Origin: Taudactylus pleione
Taxonomy: Eukaryota; Chordata; Amphibia; Anura; Myobatrachidae
Length of the DNA stretch: 64,000 nucleotides
Reading direction: 5' to 3'
NCBI GenBank assembly: GCA_031769625.1
Contig: JAUIMM010000213.1
Coordinates: forward strand, 3,155,001-3,219,000
Each line of letters opens with the position of its first letter. Positions within the stretch are counted from its first letter, which is position 1. The notes under the pieces are model-generated. The model saw nothing but the letters and a program-made list of their open reading frames with translations, did not search any database and was not told where the DNA came from. Positions 34,364-45,179 of this stretch are shown here, piece by piece. A program made the translations under genes and the position numbers.

Positions 34364-34678
34364 CATGGATTGCAGCTTCACATGGGACTCCTTAGTGAAC
34401 CTGTGCTTCTCAAGGATGTGGTAGAGGTCCCTGATGTTGTTGGTGTGAAAGGCTACCACCACCCATGCACTCAGGACGAATTCATGCTTGTTGATAGCCT
34501 TGCACGCTCCAGAGGCCACGGACAGGGACCACAGGAAGCGTCCCAGCCTCTCAAAGTCACCGGTCTCCTCCAGCATCTTGCAAATGCTGGCCACCTGCTC
34601 AGCTGAGAAGTTGAGGGTGGGCAGATGGAACATGGATAGATTTTCTGGGGCTCGGGAGCCGCCGCTGAAGTTAGGCAT
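34364..34678 (-). pseudogene. six3-like pseudogene: SIX3-type homeobox gene fragment (SIX domain only)
   Basis: SIX3/SIX6 proteins are eye and forebrain transcription factors with an N-terminal SIX domain and a homeodomain. A reverse-strand frame of 135 codons (34735-34328) contains the start of a SIX3-like protein: '[20 protein letters not shown]', '[14 protein letters not shown]', '[10 protein letters not shown]', '[10 protein letters not shown]', '[20 protein letters not shown]' and 'VKLQSM'. The segment just before the SIX domain and 'MF.LPTLNFS' fit SIX3 better than SIX6. Several positions that are nearly invariant in the family are changed, for example the region after 'FVLSA' where Arg and Ala are expected. 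Similarity stops abruptly at about 34364; the rest of the SIX domain and the homeodomain are missing. The frame has no internal stop. I take it for a truncated (retro)pseudogene on the dgkq strand. A functional short paralogue is unlikely. Confidence 0.8.
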
Positions 34679-34739
34679 GATCTTAATGGCTGAGACGCTC
34701 AGCCAATAAGAGTCACCCTGATCTTTATTAGTCATTGCT

Positions 34740-35905
34740 GGACGTCATCACGATCTACTGGTCGAGTGGCCCTGTGGTTGACCAATTGACCGTCGCTTTG
34801 ACCGCCTCTGGTCAGGAACATTGTTTAAACAAGGCATGTTAAGAACATAAATATTTGTGAGGTGCACTTGCTGATTTTTAATATGGGGTCAATCCAATTG
34901 CATGCGAAGGGTGCAAGTTGCCTTTGCCAAGGCGTTAAACGTTCTGAGCTCTATGGGACTCGAGCGAATTTGGGCTGCCGACAAAAGCGCCCATTGTCGT
35001 GATGACTCGCACCCGCGAGCACATAGCGTGGAATATGGATTAACCCCTATGTTAGTTGCAAACTCAAATATAGTTGTATAATTGTTATTAAATTGTTTCT
35101 TTACATAGTGCTTTTCACTTTTTTTTTAGCTAAGGGACTAGAAAGGAATGGCAGAGACTGAGATGTGAGCATTCTGTTAAGGGTGTTTCTTAAGTAATTT
35201 CTCAGATACAGTACATTAATAACATCAGGATTCCCAATGGCTAATATTTCTAAAGTCAGCAATTAGTCTACAAAAAGAAATGTTATATACATGTAAGTGA
35301 TTTGTTGCACAAAACCAATATATAGTAGCACACTTTGCAACAAAAGCGACAGTTTCAAAACATCTGAAATACAATATTTACTGTTGATATTTCAGTGCTG
35401 TGACAATAACTTTAAGCACCGCATTTAATAAATTGCTAAATAATAAAGGCTATAATGATACTGCCCAGCAGCAAAAAGCTCTTTGTTGATACTCAGTGTA
35501 CTATATTTGGATATATCAACAAATGTGAACAGCTGGAAGAGACAATGAGCTCCATTGCAATGTGTGCATCATCACCACCAGTACAACAGCACAACTAGAC
35601 CGCTACTTTTATCTCTCTCAGACCTCTCATTGGCCCCAAATTACAATGGCTCCTGCAAGTAGCAGAAATGGCCATCACGCAGAGATTTAAAAAAATCCAG
35701 AAGAATGGTTTACTGCAGTGGAATTTTCTCTGGTGTATACTTTCTACCAACGAGATATTTAAGACTTGGACACCAGAATTATTTATTACAACTATATTAT
35801 CAAGAATATTTGTAGAGACAAATGATTGCAGGATGGCCTTTTTATTATATATGACAGGAGATATAGCAGAAATGTACTTTAGTAACTAACAATTTATGTA
35901 GCACA
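34740..35905. other. Anonymous stretch
   Basis: Nothing is recognised. The first 100 bp next to the SIX3 fragment are GC-richer and could be parental 5' flank, but this cannot be shown. Confidence 0.35.
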
Positions 35906-35912
35906 TACACAC

Positions 35913-35955
<43 letters not shown>
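35906..35955. repeat. (AC)n microsatellite
   Basis: About 24 AC dinucleotides with one 'cg' interruption near the start. Confidence 0.95.
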
Positions 35956-35958
<3 letters not shown>

Positions 35959-36300
35959 TGAGTCTCATATCCGAAATGCTCGGGACCAGGAGCATTTCGG
36001 ATTTTGGATCATATCGGTTTTCAGAATACCTTGCGGGGTAGTCTGGCAGGTGTCACAGGAGGCCTGGTGTGTGCTGCGGGGGTGTCCGGTGGGTGACGCG
36101 AGGGATCCGGCGGGTGGAGTCCGGCAGGTGATATGTGAGGCCCTGAATGTGCGGCGGGGGTAGGTCTTGCGAGTGTCACTAGGGGGCCGGCGGGTGTAGC
36201 AATAGGGTCTGGTGGGTGTCACAAAGTGCCTGGTGTGCGCTGCAGTGGGGGGAGCGTGGCATATAGACCACGCTCCCCCATCTTCATTCTTGTCCATCAC
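35956..36300. repeat. Half DNA element with GC-rich tandem interior
   Basis: The opening 'ggttgagtctcatatccgaa' with 'gggaccaggagcatttcgga' resembles the terminus of an old vertebrate cut-and-paste element also known in mammals. Its exact family I cannot name. It is followed by loosely repeated G-rich units ('ggtgtcacaggaggcctgg', 'gggtgtccggtgggtgacg', 'ggatccggcgggtgg'). No mirrored right terminus was found. Confidence 0.45.
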
Positions 36301-37364
36301 ATAAGCAAGTAACCATTTCTTGTTCTACACAACGGATATATAGCCACTAATTAAAAGTGACCTTCCTTCATCCAGCTGGACCTTCACCATCATTCTTTTA
36401 TCCAAGGAAGCCTGATGTACTATGGATACGTCTAATAGATGCCTTATGCAAAGTCGACCCTATAACTCCAACTGGAAGAATTTATGTCATGTCTCCTGAG
36501 GACACTTTAAAAACCACTGAGGCATTGCCAAACTATCTTCAGCTAACATTGTTGACTGACTAATACAATGTCAAGTATTTCTATTCAACTTGGTTTATAT
36601 AATTAAACTAAGGAAGCAATCAAATCTATTATTACCTATTACTAATTGTAATACACCTGGCTTTTTTTAATAAACTAACTTGACTTAAAATTATTTTTAA
36701 CTATGAAACGATTAACCTCCACTTTTAAATTGACAAACATTAGTATAGACTATTTCCAGAAATTTTTTGTCGATGCACTTTTTGAGATAATCATGATCAA
36801 GAATTTCAGTTTGAATTTGGAAAAGGTTTTTCCTCAAAGCCTATTGTGTTGTATATCATAAGTAAAAAGGCATAAAAAACCCAGTAAAATAACACCACTT
36901 CCACCCCTCTAGCTTAATTAGGAGAGCTGCAATGGCAATTTGAAAACATGCTGGTTGTGCGTTTTTGACAGATTTTTTAAAACTTTACATATTACATATT
37001 TTGGAAACTGTATGAAATATTTAATTAAAATGTTGTATTTTTCTTAGACTACATATGTACTCTCCATATACCAAATTTGAACAAAATCTGAGCTGGTGAG
37101 GTAAAATTTTAACAAAAAGTGTGTTGATTTGACACGGAATAACCCAGTAGACGACCATAACTAACCAGTTTACAGGAGAAATGGAGATCCATTTTATTTT
37201 TGAGGAGAGCAGAGAAACACGTCAAGATTAAGGAACCACACTAATATTCCATGAGTACCTTTTGATTTTTAAATACACATTTAAGGCTTCGGGCTCATTA
37301 AAATGCCATAAGTCATTGGTCTCATGAATTCTACATAGAATTGTCCTCCTAGCGAAACTGTAAA
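36301..37364. other. Anonymous stretch
   Basis: An open frame of 68 codons on the plus strand (36357-36563) follows a pyrimidine-rich 'ttccttcatccag' that could act as a splice acceptor. The protein ('RLIDALCKVDPITPTGRIYV' and onwards) matches nothing I know. I do not call it an exon. Confidence 0.35.
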
Positions 37365-37693
37365 GCTGGGTACACACTCAGTGATTTTTTGAACGATTTG
37401 TCCGATTCCAACAGATCGGAACAACAAATCGACAAAATCGTTAAGTGTGTACCCACTATGTCGGCCGGTGCGCGCTTCCGTGGGGCACGTCAGCCGCATC
37501 GTCAGGTCGGCCCTACATGCAGCTCAACCTGATGATGTGGCTGACGACCCCATGTTGCGGGACGTGGAAGGGGTCAAAATATTGGGCAGTCGGGCACCAG
37601 ATAGTATAATGTTTACCAGCCACCCGATATGTTGACCCGGTGGCATTGGCAGTCGCATCGCCGGGTACACACATAGTTTAGTGTGTACCCAGC
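37365..37693. repeat. 329-bp MITE with TTAA-type duplication
   Basis: The ends 'gctgggtacacactcagtg' and 'tagtgtgtacccagc' are inverted. Flanks are TAAA (37361-37364) and TTAA (37694-37697). Confidence 0.85.
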
Positions 37694-37697
37694 TTAA

Positions 37698-40560
37698 GAC
37701 TTTTAGAAAATAGTTAAAGGCATTTTGTTTAAAAAACTTGTGTTTGATTTATTTTGGAATCAATGCATGCTTTGTTTGCCTCTTCCAGTGGAGTTAAAAT
37801 AAAAATAAATAAATGTAATTTTTACAGATAGCTTGTTCAAAAAATAAAGCTTGGCACTTTAATGTGATAATTGTCAAATTTCCTAGCGCTGAGAAACATA
37901 AAAGTTTATAAAGGGCCACACATGTAACTGAAATGGCCCACACATTACAGTGGAGCATCTTGGGATTTTAAATTAACACTGCACTTCCACTTAGCTGTTA
38001 TAATGGGTTACAATTGTAACCAAAGTATCAGCACGGTATGTTTATAGGTGGAAATAAGCTGCAAGGTGAGAAAAATGCACTGTTCCTTAAACTGATAATA
38101 TACTACTGATCAAAAAGGCCTTAAGAGAACCTTTTGAAGACTGCATGTGCTCTCTTGTGGCCACCACTAATATCAATTATACAGACATGTGATAATTATT
38201 TAACTAAAGTGAAATCACTACAGAAATAAATATTAAAGTGGAGGCCCTTTCTTTTCATAATATATAATATTAGAAAGTTCCTTAATATACAGGAGTAATT
38301 TGCTTTAGGTGCTGTGTTTTCTAACTGCAGTTTTGAAAAATAAAATCTCCATTCCAGAGGGTCTGGGCTCAATGGCCTATTGTCTAATATATCCATTGAA
38401 AAAATACAAAGCTGCAAGAGTGGAGAGCGCAGTTATATCCACAGTACTCCCCCGAGTCAGTAACCGTGGCAGGGCTACAGCAAATTATTGTAATGGTTGG
38501 GATTGAGTTGGTACAATTTCCAGTTATAAATTCTGACAAAAAAACATTTATACCATACGGCAATTGAAAAGAGGTGTGATGTACACCGTCATCTTCTGTT
38601 TGGACATAATAGTGGCCAGATAGAGTGTCCACTGTTGACTATTGTCATGCAATATTAGGCACCTTACATAGGAGTCCAGATTGATGGGGTAAAGGAACTA
38701 ATTGGGGGGGAGGGGGGAATAACAGGGACCATGGGTAAACAGGGACCATGGGTAAGTATAAGGGGGCATTAGTATCTAGTAACATTAGAACGGCATACTA
38801 TACACTGCTCTGTAATGGCCATTACTATACCATATTACATTACGTAAACATTAACAATGATATATTACTCTTTTAGACATTACTGGCCCAAAACTACATT
38901 TTATTGGACTTTATCAATGGGAAATTACATCTTAATGCACATTATCTATAGTACAAGCTTGTACATGTCCAAATATGCAAAAATTGGCAAATTAACCATA
39001 CATTCAAAGAGCCAACCAAGCAAGTCCTATAGGGCTTTCCTGTGGCCCTTTGCCTCAGACTGGGCCTCTGCAAGCTCTAATTAAAAACTTTATACTGCAC
39101 TGGACTAAATTCTCTGTGCCCATACAGGGTTATGTTTAAAGTATGGCTTATTAGAAGCATGCGAGATAGAATATTTATTCAGTGGAAAGACAACAATGAT
39201 CTGGAGCTGAGCGGTTGTCTGCCAATTAGTTCAGCCACGGTGGATGAGCAATTAATCACAATATGTACTAAATTTGAAGACCATCCCTACAATCTGCATG
39301 AAGGGTTTCAGCATAAGGCAAGGAGCAGCACAACTGCTGTCAAGATGATAACATTGTTACTTTCAATGTGAATCAACCAATTACAATGTAATTCTGTACG
39401 CAAATGTCATTTACAAATCGTTATTCCAAAAAAATAATATATGTTTTCCTTCTTTTCTGTGTGTATTTAATAAACCAACGTGGTCTGCCCTGGCCAAAAC
39501 AGGGGACAGATACGTAGAGTCTACACCATTTTGTTAATCACATTGATGGTCAATGTTAAAATACTAGAATATTATGAAATAGCACTTAAAATTGCATAGT
39601 AATTTAAAAACAACATTTCAGAATGTATTTTTTCCTAATATTATGTATGGATGTCTAACAGAAAAAAATATATACTTTCACTCATTTAGTGACAACAAAA
39701 TATAATGTGTTAATTGTATTGAATCAGTCAACAAAATGAGTACTTCAACAGATAAGCGTAATCTAATCATAGCTATAGAAAAGCAGATTTACCACCATAT
39801 GGTTTACTACATTGTTTTACTATGATTGATTGCTTGCAAAACAAACAAAACTAAAGTGAAGATGACCTGTTGAGCCTATTGTAAAAGCTGTATAATGCTC
39901 AGGGTGACATGCCAGCTATGCAATTGCAGCAATCTAATTTCCCGGCCAGGCAGAGGAAGCATGTGTTTTATACATTAGATCATGCCAAGTATATACATGG
40001 AGGCTCACGCTGCAAATAGAAAAATAAATAAACTCACAGCGCGATACACAGAAATAATCAAATGAGGGCACACACGATAAGGACTGTTGCATGTATGACA
40101 GACAGTATATCATAGAATCATAGGGGAGGGAGGGGAATCAATGATCAGGAGCAATGCATTTACAAACAAACAATATGCTGTGTCTGGGTGACTGACATGA
40201 GCAATTAGCACTGGATAGCATATGCTGGGTAGCACTGGCCATATCCTTGTTGTGCACTGTACTTGCTTGCCTGCGCAGCACTGGCACAGGATGGGGTAGT
40301 ATCCTGAAATGCTATGACTGTCAGTATGCCCTCTCCCTGACACACACCATCCTGCTGTACAGCCAAGGAGATGTTTGCCCTGTTGCTCACATATCCTCCA
40401 GCATTACCTGGCAGCCACACCTCTGTCTATCCTCTGACAAATCGTCACTGTAACCATTTCCCCACTAGAAATCATAGTAAGCATCACAGGTAAACATGGG
40501 AGATCTATATAAGCTATATACACAGTAGTACATGCCTCCTACATCAGGTTACTATCAGCC
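37698..40560. other. Anonymous stretch left of dgkq exon 1
   Basis: If the dgkq call is right this is intron 1. I found no further exon, no terminal repeats and no named repeat. A short duplicated phrase 'cagggaccatgggtaa' stands at 38725-38756. Confidence 0.4.
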
Positions 40561-40617
40561 CACTGTCACCCACAGACAAGGTCCCCCATTACAGTGAGTG
40601 TAGTGATTGCCCCTTAC

Positions 40618-40906
40618 CTTCGCACTGGAAGCCAGCCAGACCCCAGATGAAGTCCGTGCAGTGGTGACAGAAAGTGGGCTTAGTCAGGGTGACTCTCCTG
40701 AAGGTATGCCCCGGGGAAGCAGGGACCCCCTGTCTGAGCTGCTGGTGCTTACTGCCAGGTGAGGCAGGGCTGTGTTTCTGCTGCTGAGGGGGTGTCCTGC
40801 TCCTGCCTCCCCCCAGCTTGGGGCTGGAAGACGGGCTGCTGTTGTTGCTTCCTCCTCCACGGTGGCCCAGATTCCCAAGCCTGGATCTAGCTCCGTCCGC
40901 AGCCAT
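40618..40906 (-). CDS. dgkq: Diacylglycerol kinase theta, first coding exon
   Basis: DGK theta phosphorylates diacylglycerol to phosphatidic acid, ending DAG signalling. Its N-terminus carries three C1 domains. The ATG at 40906-40904 (context 'gagagATGG', good Kozak) opens 'MAADGARSRLGNLGHRGGG'. A Ser/Pro/Gln-rich low-complexity leader follows, then the start of C1 domain 1: 'GHTFRRVTLTKPTFCHHCTD' and 'FIWGLAGFQCE'. The His, the CxxC pair and the next Cys are zinc ligands; the remaining ligands must be on exon 2. The exon ends AAG|GTAAGG (donor GT at 40617-40616). It leaves one G of a split codon, phase 1, and a Val there would fit the family. An in-frame ATG six codons upstream is possible but less favoured. 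No other exon was recognised in the window. The 'VTLTKPTFCH.C.DFIWGLAGF' run is specific enough to prefer theta over other C1 proteins. Confidence 0.85.
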
Positions 40907-41250
40907 CTCTCCCTCCTGCATAGAAAGGGGCAGACAGGCAGGGGGGAGGAGGAGGGCCCAAGGAGAACACACGAAAGGCAGACAAGGAGGAAACGTGCCG
41001 GGAAGAAGGGAGAGCTGGGCACGGTGTCTGGCAGGGTCACAGCCGCGGCGGCAGGTAACTAATGCCTGGGGCTTCCCATGGAGAGCAGCACACTGATTGG
41101 GTGACGGTGATGGTAGGAAAACATCTCCCCTCCTTAGCACGGAGCGCAGCAGCTACTGGGAGAGCAGCAGCCGCGTCTGTGTGAGGGTGTGCTCTGTGCT
41201 GCTGCTGGCCACGCTAGGCAGTGACTACAGGCCCCGCCCATCCCCTCACT
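40907..41250 (-). promoter_or_regulatory. dgkq 5' UTR and promoter region (CpG-rich, CCAAT and GC boxes)
   Basis: The region upstream of the dgkq start is GC-rich with clustered CpG. Read on the minus strand it contains CCAATCAG (plus 41093-41100) and a TGGGCGGGGC Sp1-type box (plus 41231-41240). It has a pyrimidine-rich stretch just before the ATG and no TATA box. This is what a housekeeping-type CpG-island promoter looks like. The start site cannot be placed more exactly. Confidence 0.6.
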
Positions 41251-41715
41251 GTACTACAGAGATCACACTCTCACAGTGCACCCAACACTCACATTTACTA
41301 CAGTCTCACTCGCTGCTGGGATCAATGATCTTTAGCAGTTGTGCGAGCTGCGGTGACTGCACCACGGGCGCAAGTCGGGTCTAGGGGTGGGCTAACAGGG
41401 CCGTCACCCGGAGCGCCGGCCCCTAGAGGGCGCCGCGGAGTCACCCTGTCATTTGCAGGCTTTTTTTATTTCATTAGAATTGCTGGCTGCCGGGCTGCAA
41501 ATACTGGCAGCCGGATTTATATAGCAGCAGCATATTCGGAGGCTGAGCCTGAGAAGCTCCGCCTCCTCTGCTCTCAGTCAGTGCTCTGCTCTGGGAGCTT
41601 CCCGCCCGGGCATGGCTACTTACATCGAGTGTGTGGGTGGATGACAGCAGACTACAGAGCCAACTAGGACCGGAAAACCAGCATCAGGTAAGGATTTTTT
41701 TTAAACCAGTGTACT
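41251..41715. other. GC-rich sequence beyond the dgkq promoter
   Basis: A forward open frame at 41341-41667 has no recognisable domain. The segment 'gggccgtcacccggagcgcc' and onwards looks like a dispersed GC-rich repeat. A divergent transcript from the island is possible but unsupported. Confidence 0.35.
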
Positions 41716-41945
41716 CTTGTAAGTGATACTGGGGTGTTGGTAAGTGGTGGGGAGATGTGCAGCTGGGGTGTTGGGAAAGGGGGAGGGGGGGAGTGTGCTG
41801 CTGGGGTGTTTGTAAGTGGGGGGGGTGCTGCAGGTGCTGGGGTGTTTGTAAGTGGGGGGGGGTGTTGCAGGTGCTGGGGTGTTTGTAAGTGGTGCTGCTG
41901 GTGTAAAGGGGGGGTGTAATTGCTGCTGGTATTAGGGTGGTGTCA
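41716..41945 (+). repeat. G-rich degenerate minisatellite
   Basis: Units built on 'gctggggtgtttgtaagtgg' followed by G-runs and 'tgctgcaggt' repeat about six times with variable G-tracts. It is a local G-quadruplex candidate. Confidence 0.75.
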
Positions 41946-41959
41946 AGGGGGTAGCGAGT

Positions 41960-42310
41960 AATGGAGGCAGGCTCAGAAACATACCCAGGCAGGTACCCCT
42001 TACCGCTGAGAGGCATCCATATACACCTGTAACCCTTATCACTGAGGGGGCAACATAACCAAGGTACACCTTACCACTGAAGCAGTAGGCTCTTCCACAT
42101 ACCCAGGTACCACTCCCCACTGGAAGCAGGCTTCACCACCTACCTCTATACCTTTTTCTACTGGAGGCAGACTCCTCCACATTCCCAGATACCACTCGCC
42201 ACTAGAGGCAGGCTCTTCCGCACACCCAGGTACCACTTGCCACTGGAAATAGGCTCCACCACATACCCAAGTACCACTTAACCCTAGAGACTGACACTGA
42301 CTACTAGAGG
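41960..42310 (+). repeat. Minisatellite, unit about 45 bp
   Basis: Degenerate copies of 'gaggcaggctcttccacata' plus 'cccaggtaccacttgccact' run about seven times, with spacing of 40-50 bp. Confidence 0.8.
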
Positions 42311-42354
42311 CAGTCCCATTCACAGAAGAATGGCTCCTGCAATGTATTCTAAAG

Positions 42355-42715
42355 GGCATTACTGCGTGTGGCATAATGGGGAAGATGTATGAAGACCATA
42401 AACAGTATCAGCGCACGTTATGTGTGCTGATACCACTTCTCCCCAATGTATGATCGGGGTCTGGGTGGTAAATGACAGGGGCGCTAACGATCAGTCGTTC
42501 AGTGTAGGCACTGTCCATCATTCCTGAACTTGCCAATCTGTCGTTATCGTCAGATTGTGCTGCATGTTCAGGCGATGGACAATGTCGGAAACGACCAGCG
42601 GGAGTGCGCATCGTTGGTCGTTTCCGACATAACAGTGCACGATTGCGATGTCATAATCGTGCAGTCGCTCAGTAATATCGCCCAGTGTGTACCCACCATT
42701 ACTCTAAAAATGCTA
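42355..42715. repeat. TTAA-type MITE, internally rearranged
   Basis: The right part ends 'cccagtgtgtacccacca'. It shares phrases such as 'aacgaccagcgggagtgcgc' with the MITE at 19988-20301 ('acgaccagtgatgcgcact'). The left part carries its own inverted pair ('tatcagcgcacgttatgtg' and 'tgctgatacc'). The left terminus is not clear. Confidence 0.5.
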
Positions 42716-42759
42716 ATTTTTATATTGTATACAAAAAACAAAGTGTTCCCTTTAAATCC

Positions 42760-42935
42760 ACACCAAATTCCAGGGCAGACCCGGGTTCAGTGTGAACATA
42801 TCCAACCCTGGGATTTCCTGGGTATTTGGTGTAGTGTGAATGGGGGTCTCACACTGAGACCTGGGAATTTCCCGGGTTGATAGACCCAGGAAGTTACTGT
42901 GTATTTCCCGGGTCTTATGTCTGAAAGTGGTATAA
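42760..42935. repeat. Fragment of the 'CCCGGGTT' MITE family
   Basis: It contains 'cagacccgggttcagtgtga', 'cctgggatttcctgggtatt' and 'tcccgggttgatagaccc'. It is a partial copy. Confidence 0.5.
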
Positions 42936-42959
42936 GTTGATCTGAGCAGCCACAATATT

Positions 42960-43835
42960 ATATAGTAAACCTATGGGGTACATTTATCATGGGTAGCAAT
43001 CGTGCCCCGAACTTTTAGCAAAAAAACCTTTACCTGAACAGTGGTCCTGATAGCAACTAATCCTGGCAATTGCCGACTCTGACACTGCACAATACAAATT
43101 TGTATTCCCTGGGAGAGGAGCATTGAGACTGCTGAGGAAGGTTTCCAAGATCCCTCTCCAACGATGCTCTCCAACACATAGGGTAATGTGGGGTACACAA
43201 TTTCCGATGCATCCACTGAACGATTTGATTTTGTTAAGTATGTGCCTGTGCATACACACTTACCAATCGGCCGATCGATATGTCTGACCAGAGCAACCAG
43301 GGTGGACATCATTGCAGAGCCGCAACAGGCCTTTGCCAGCCTGCCCCTTTAGCACCCATCATCATGACGTGGGGCGCATGATGTCATTACGTCACATGGA
43401 GGGGGCTGGGCTGGCAGCACCGGTATTTGCAGTGCTGACTGAGGACACTGATCAGCTGTACAGGGTGCCTGTCTGGAGCGTCTAAAGCAGTGATCTTGGC
43501 TGCAAAGTACTATTCCAGGCACCCTGCTAGCCAGAAGCAAGGACTGTGGGGCAGCGATGATGCCGCCCACAGAGCCCTGCGCTATTTGCAGCAGCATCGA
43601 TCGCACACCCCTAGTTACGGCCCTGAGTCATAGTCAGGATTGTCCATACACACAGGCAGAAGCGCACAATATATCTGAAAAGCTAAGTCATTTATGAGCT
43701 CGCTAGATTGGCAGAGGCTGCTGTCCCCATTGAGAATAAATGGAACTGCAGCCTGTAGTGTCAGTACCTCTCTGATATTTCCTGTTAGGCTTTTCTTAAA
43801 ATGCAATTCTAGTGAAATAATGTTCAGTTTTTATT
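42960..43835. other. Anonymous stretch with a MITE scrap
   Basis: The segment 43190-43310 has 'atacacacttaccaatcgg' and similar phrases reminiscent of the TTAA MITEs. The rest is unrecognised. Confidence 0.35.
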
Positions 43836-43961
43836 ATTTTATTATCCCTTATTTATATGGAGCCACAAGGGATCCACAGCACCTTATAAAGTACAGAAAC
43901 CGTATGAACAAAATAAGAAAAAAATGACTTTCAGTAACATTGCAGGACATAGACATCTATA

Positions 43962-44102
43962 GATTGTAAGCTTGCGAGCAGGGCCTTCTTACCTATTTAT
44001 CTGTCTGTTATTACCCAGTTTTGTTCTATTAATGGCTACAATTGTAAAGCGCAACGGAATATGCTGCGCTATATAAGAAACTGTTAATAAATAAGTAAAT
44101 AG
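43962..44102 (+). repeat. LINE/SINE 3' tail inserted in the L2 3' UTR
   Basis: It opens with 'tagattgtaagcttgcgagc' and closes with 'gcgctatataagaaactgtt' and 'aataaataagtaaat'. It lies in the reverse orientation to the surrounding L2. Confidence 0.65.
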
Positions 44103-45179
44103 ACATGGTTTATAGACATTGCTGCATCAGCAGTCAAAATAACCAAAAACGCAGCAGGGAGGCAGAACCCAAGGGATAAGTGCCATTTTAGGCAGTGGGG
44201 AGGGAAGGCAAAGCACATGAGGGAAGAGGGATCCTGCTCATTAGAGCTTACAGTCTAAAGGGATGTGGCAGGCTGCAGACAGACAGGGTTAACAGAGGTG
44301 AGAGACAGTAACCAAGAAGCATGGGGCAGTGGGTTAGGATGAGAGCTTTGATGAAGTAGTGGGTCTTAAGCACCCATTTGAAGATATGTAGAGAGGCAGA
44401 GAGTCTGATAGGGAGAGGGAGAGCGTTCCAGAGGAAAGGAGAAGCACGGGCAATGTCTTGGAGGCAGGAGAGGGAAGAAGTAATCAGTTGGGAGGAGAGG
44501 TGGCATTCTTTTGTGGACCGAAGTGGGCAGGCAGGAGTGTGAAGGGAGATGATATCAGAGATGTAAATGGTAGAGGACTGGGTGAGGGCTTTGTAAGTTA
44601 GTGTGGGAAATTGGATTGGGTTCAAAAGGGGAAGGCAGCCAGTGTAGGGCTTGTAGAGGGGAGACAGATGTAGTACATTTGGAGAGGAAGATGAGCCGGG
44701 CAGCAGCAATGAGGACAAATTGGAAAGGGAGGCCACATAAAAGGAGGTTACAGTAGTCCAGTTGGGAAATGTTCATTGAGTGTATAAGGGTCTTAGTTGC
44801 CTCCAGGGTGAGAAAGGGTCTGATTTTATAGATATTTCTGAGATGGAAACGTGTGATATGATTTAAATTAGATGGAGGAGTCAATAATAACTCCAAGACA
44901 GCGCACTTACGGGCTAGAGGAGATGGTGGTGCTGTCAATAGATAATGAAATTGTGGGAAGTGAGGTTGTTTGGGAAGGAGGAAGGATTATCAGTTCAATC
45001 TTAGACATGTTAAGTTTAAGGAAGTCCTGGGCCACCCAAGAGGAAATGGTAGAGAGCCAGTTAGTTGGAGATACAAGTGAAGAGAGAGAGGGCGAGTTCT
45101 GGGAAAGAGAGGTAGATCTGATTGTTATCAGCATAGAGCTGATATTGGAGGCCAAAGTAGCTGATGAGCTCACTTAAGG

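Noticed and set aside
36357..36563. Possible coding exon with an upstream pyrimidine tract
   Set aside because: The 68-codon protein matches no family that I know and no neighbouring exon supports it.
40772..41096. Forward open frames opposite dgkq exon 1
   Set aside because: They are mirror frames of the GC-rich exon and its 5' UTR. Only the minus strand has a recognisable domain.
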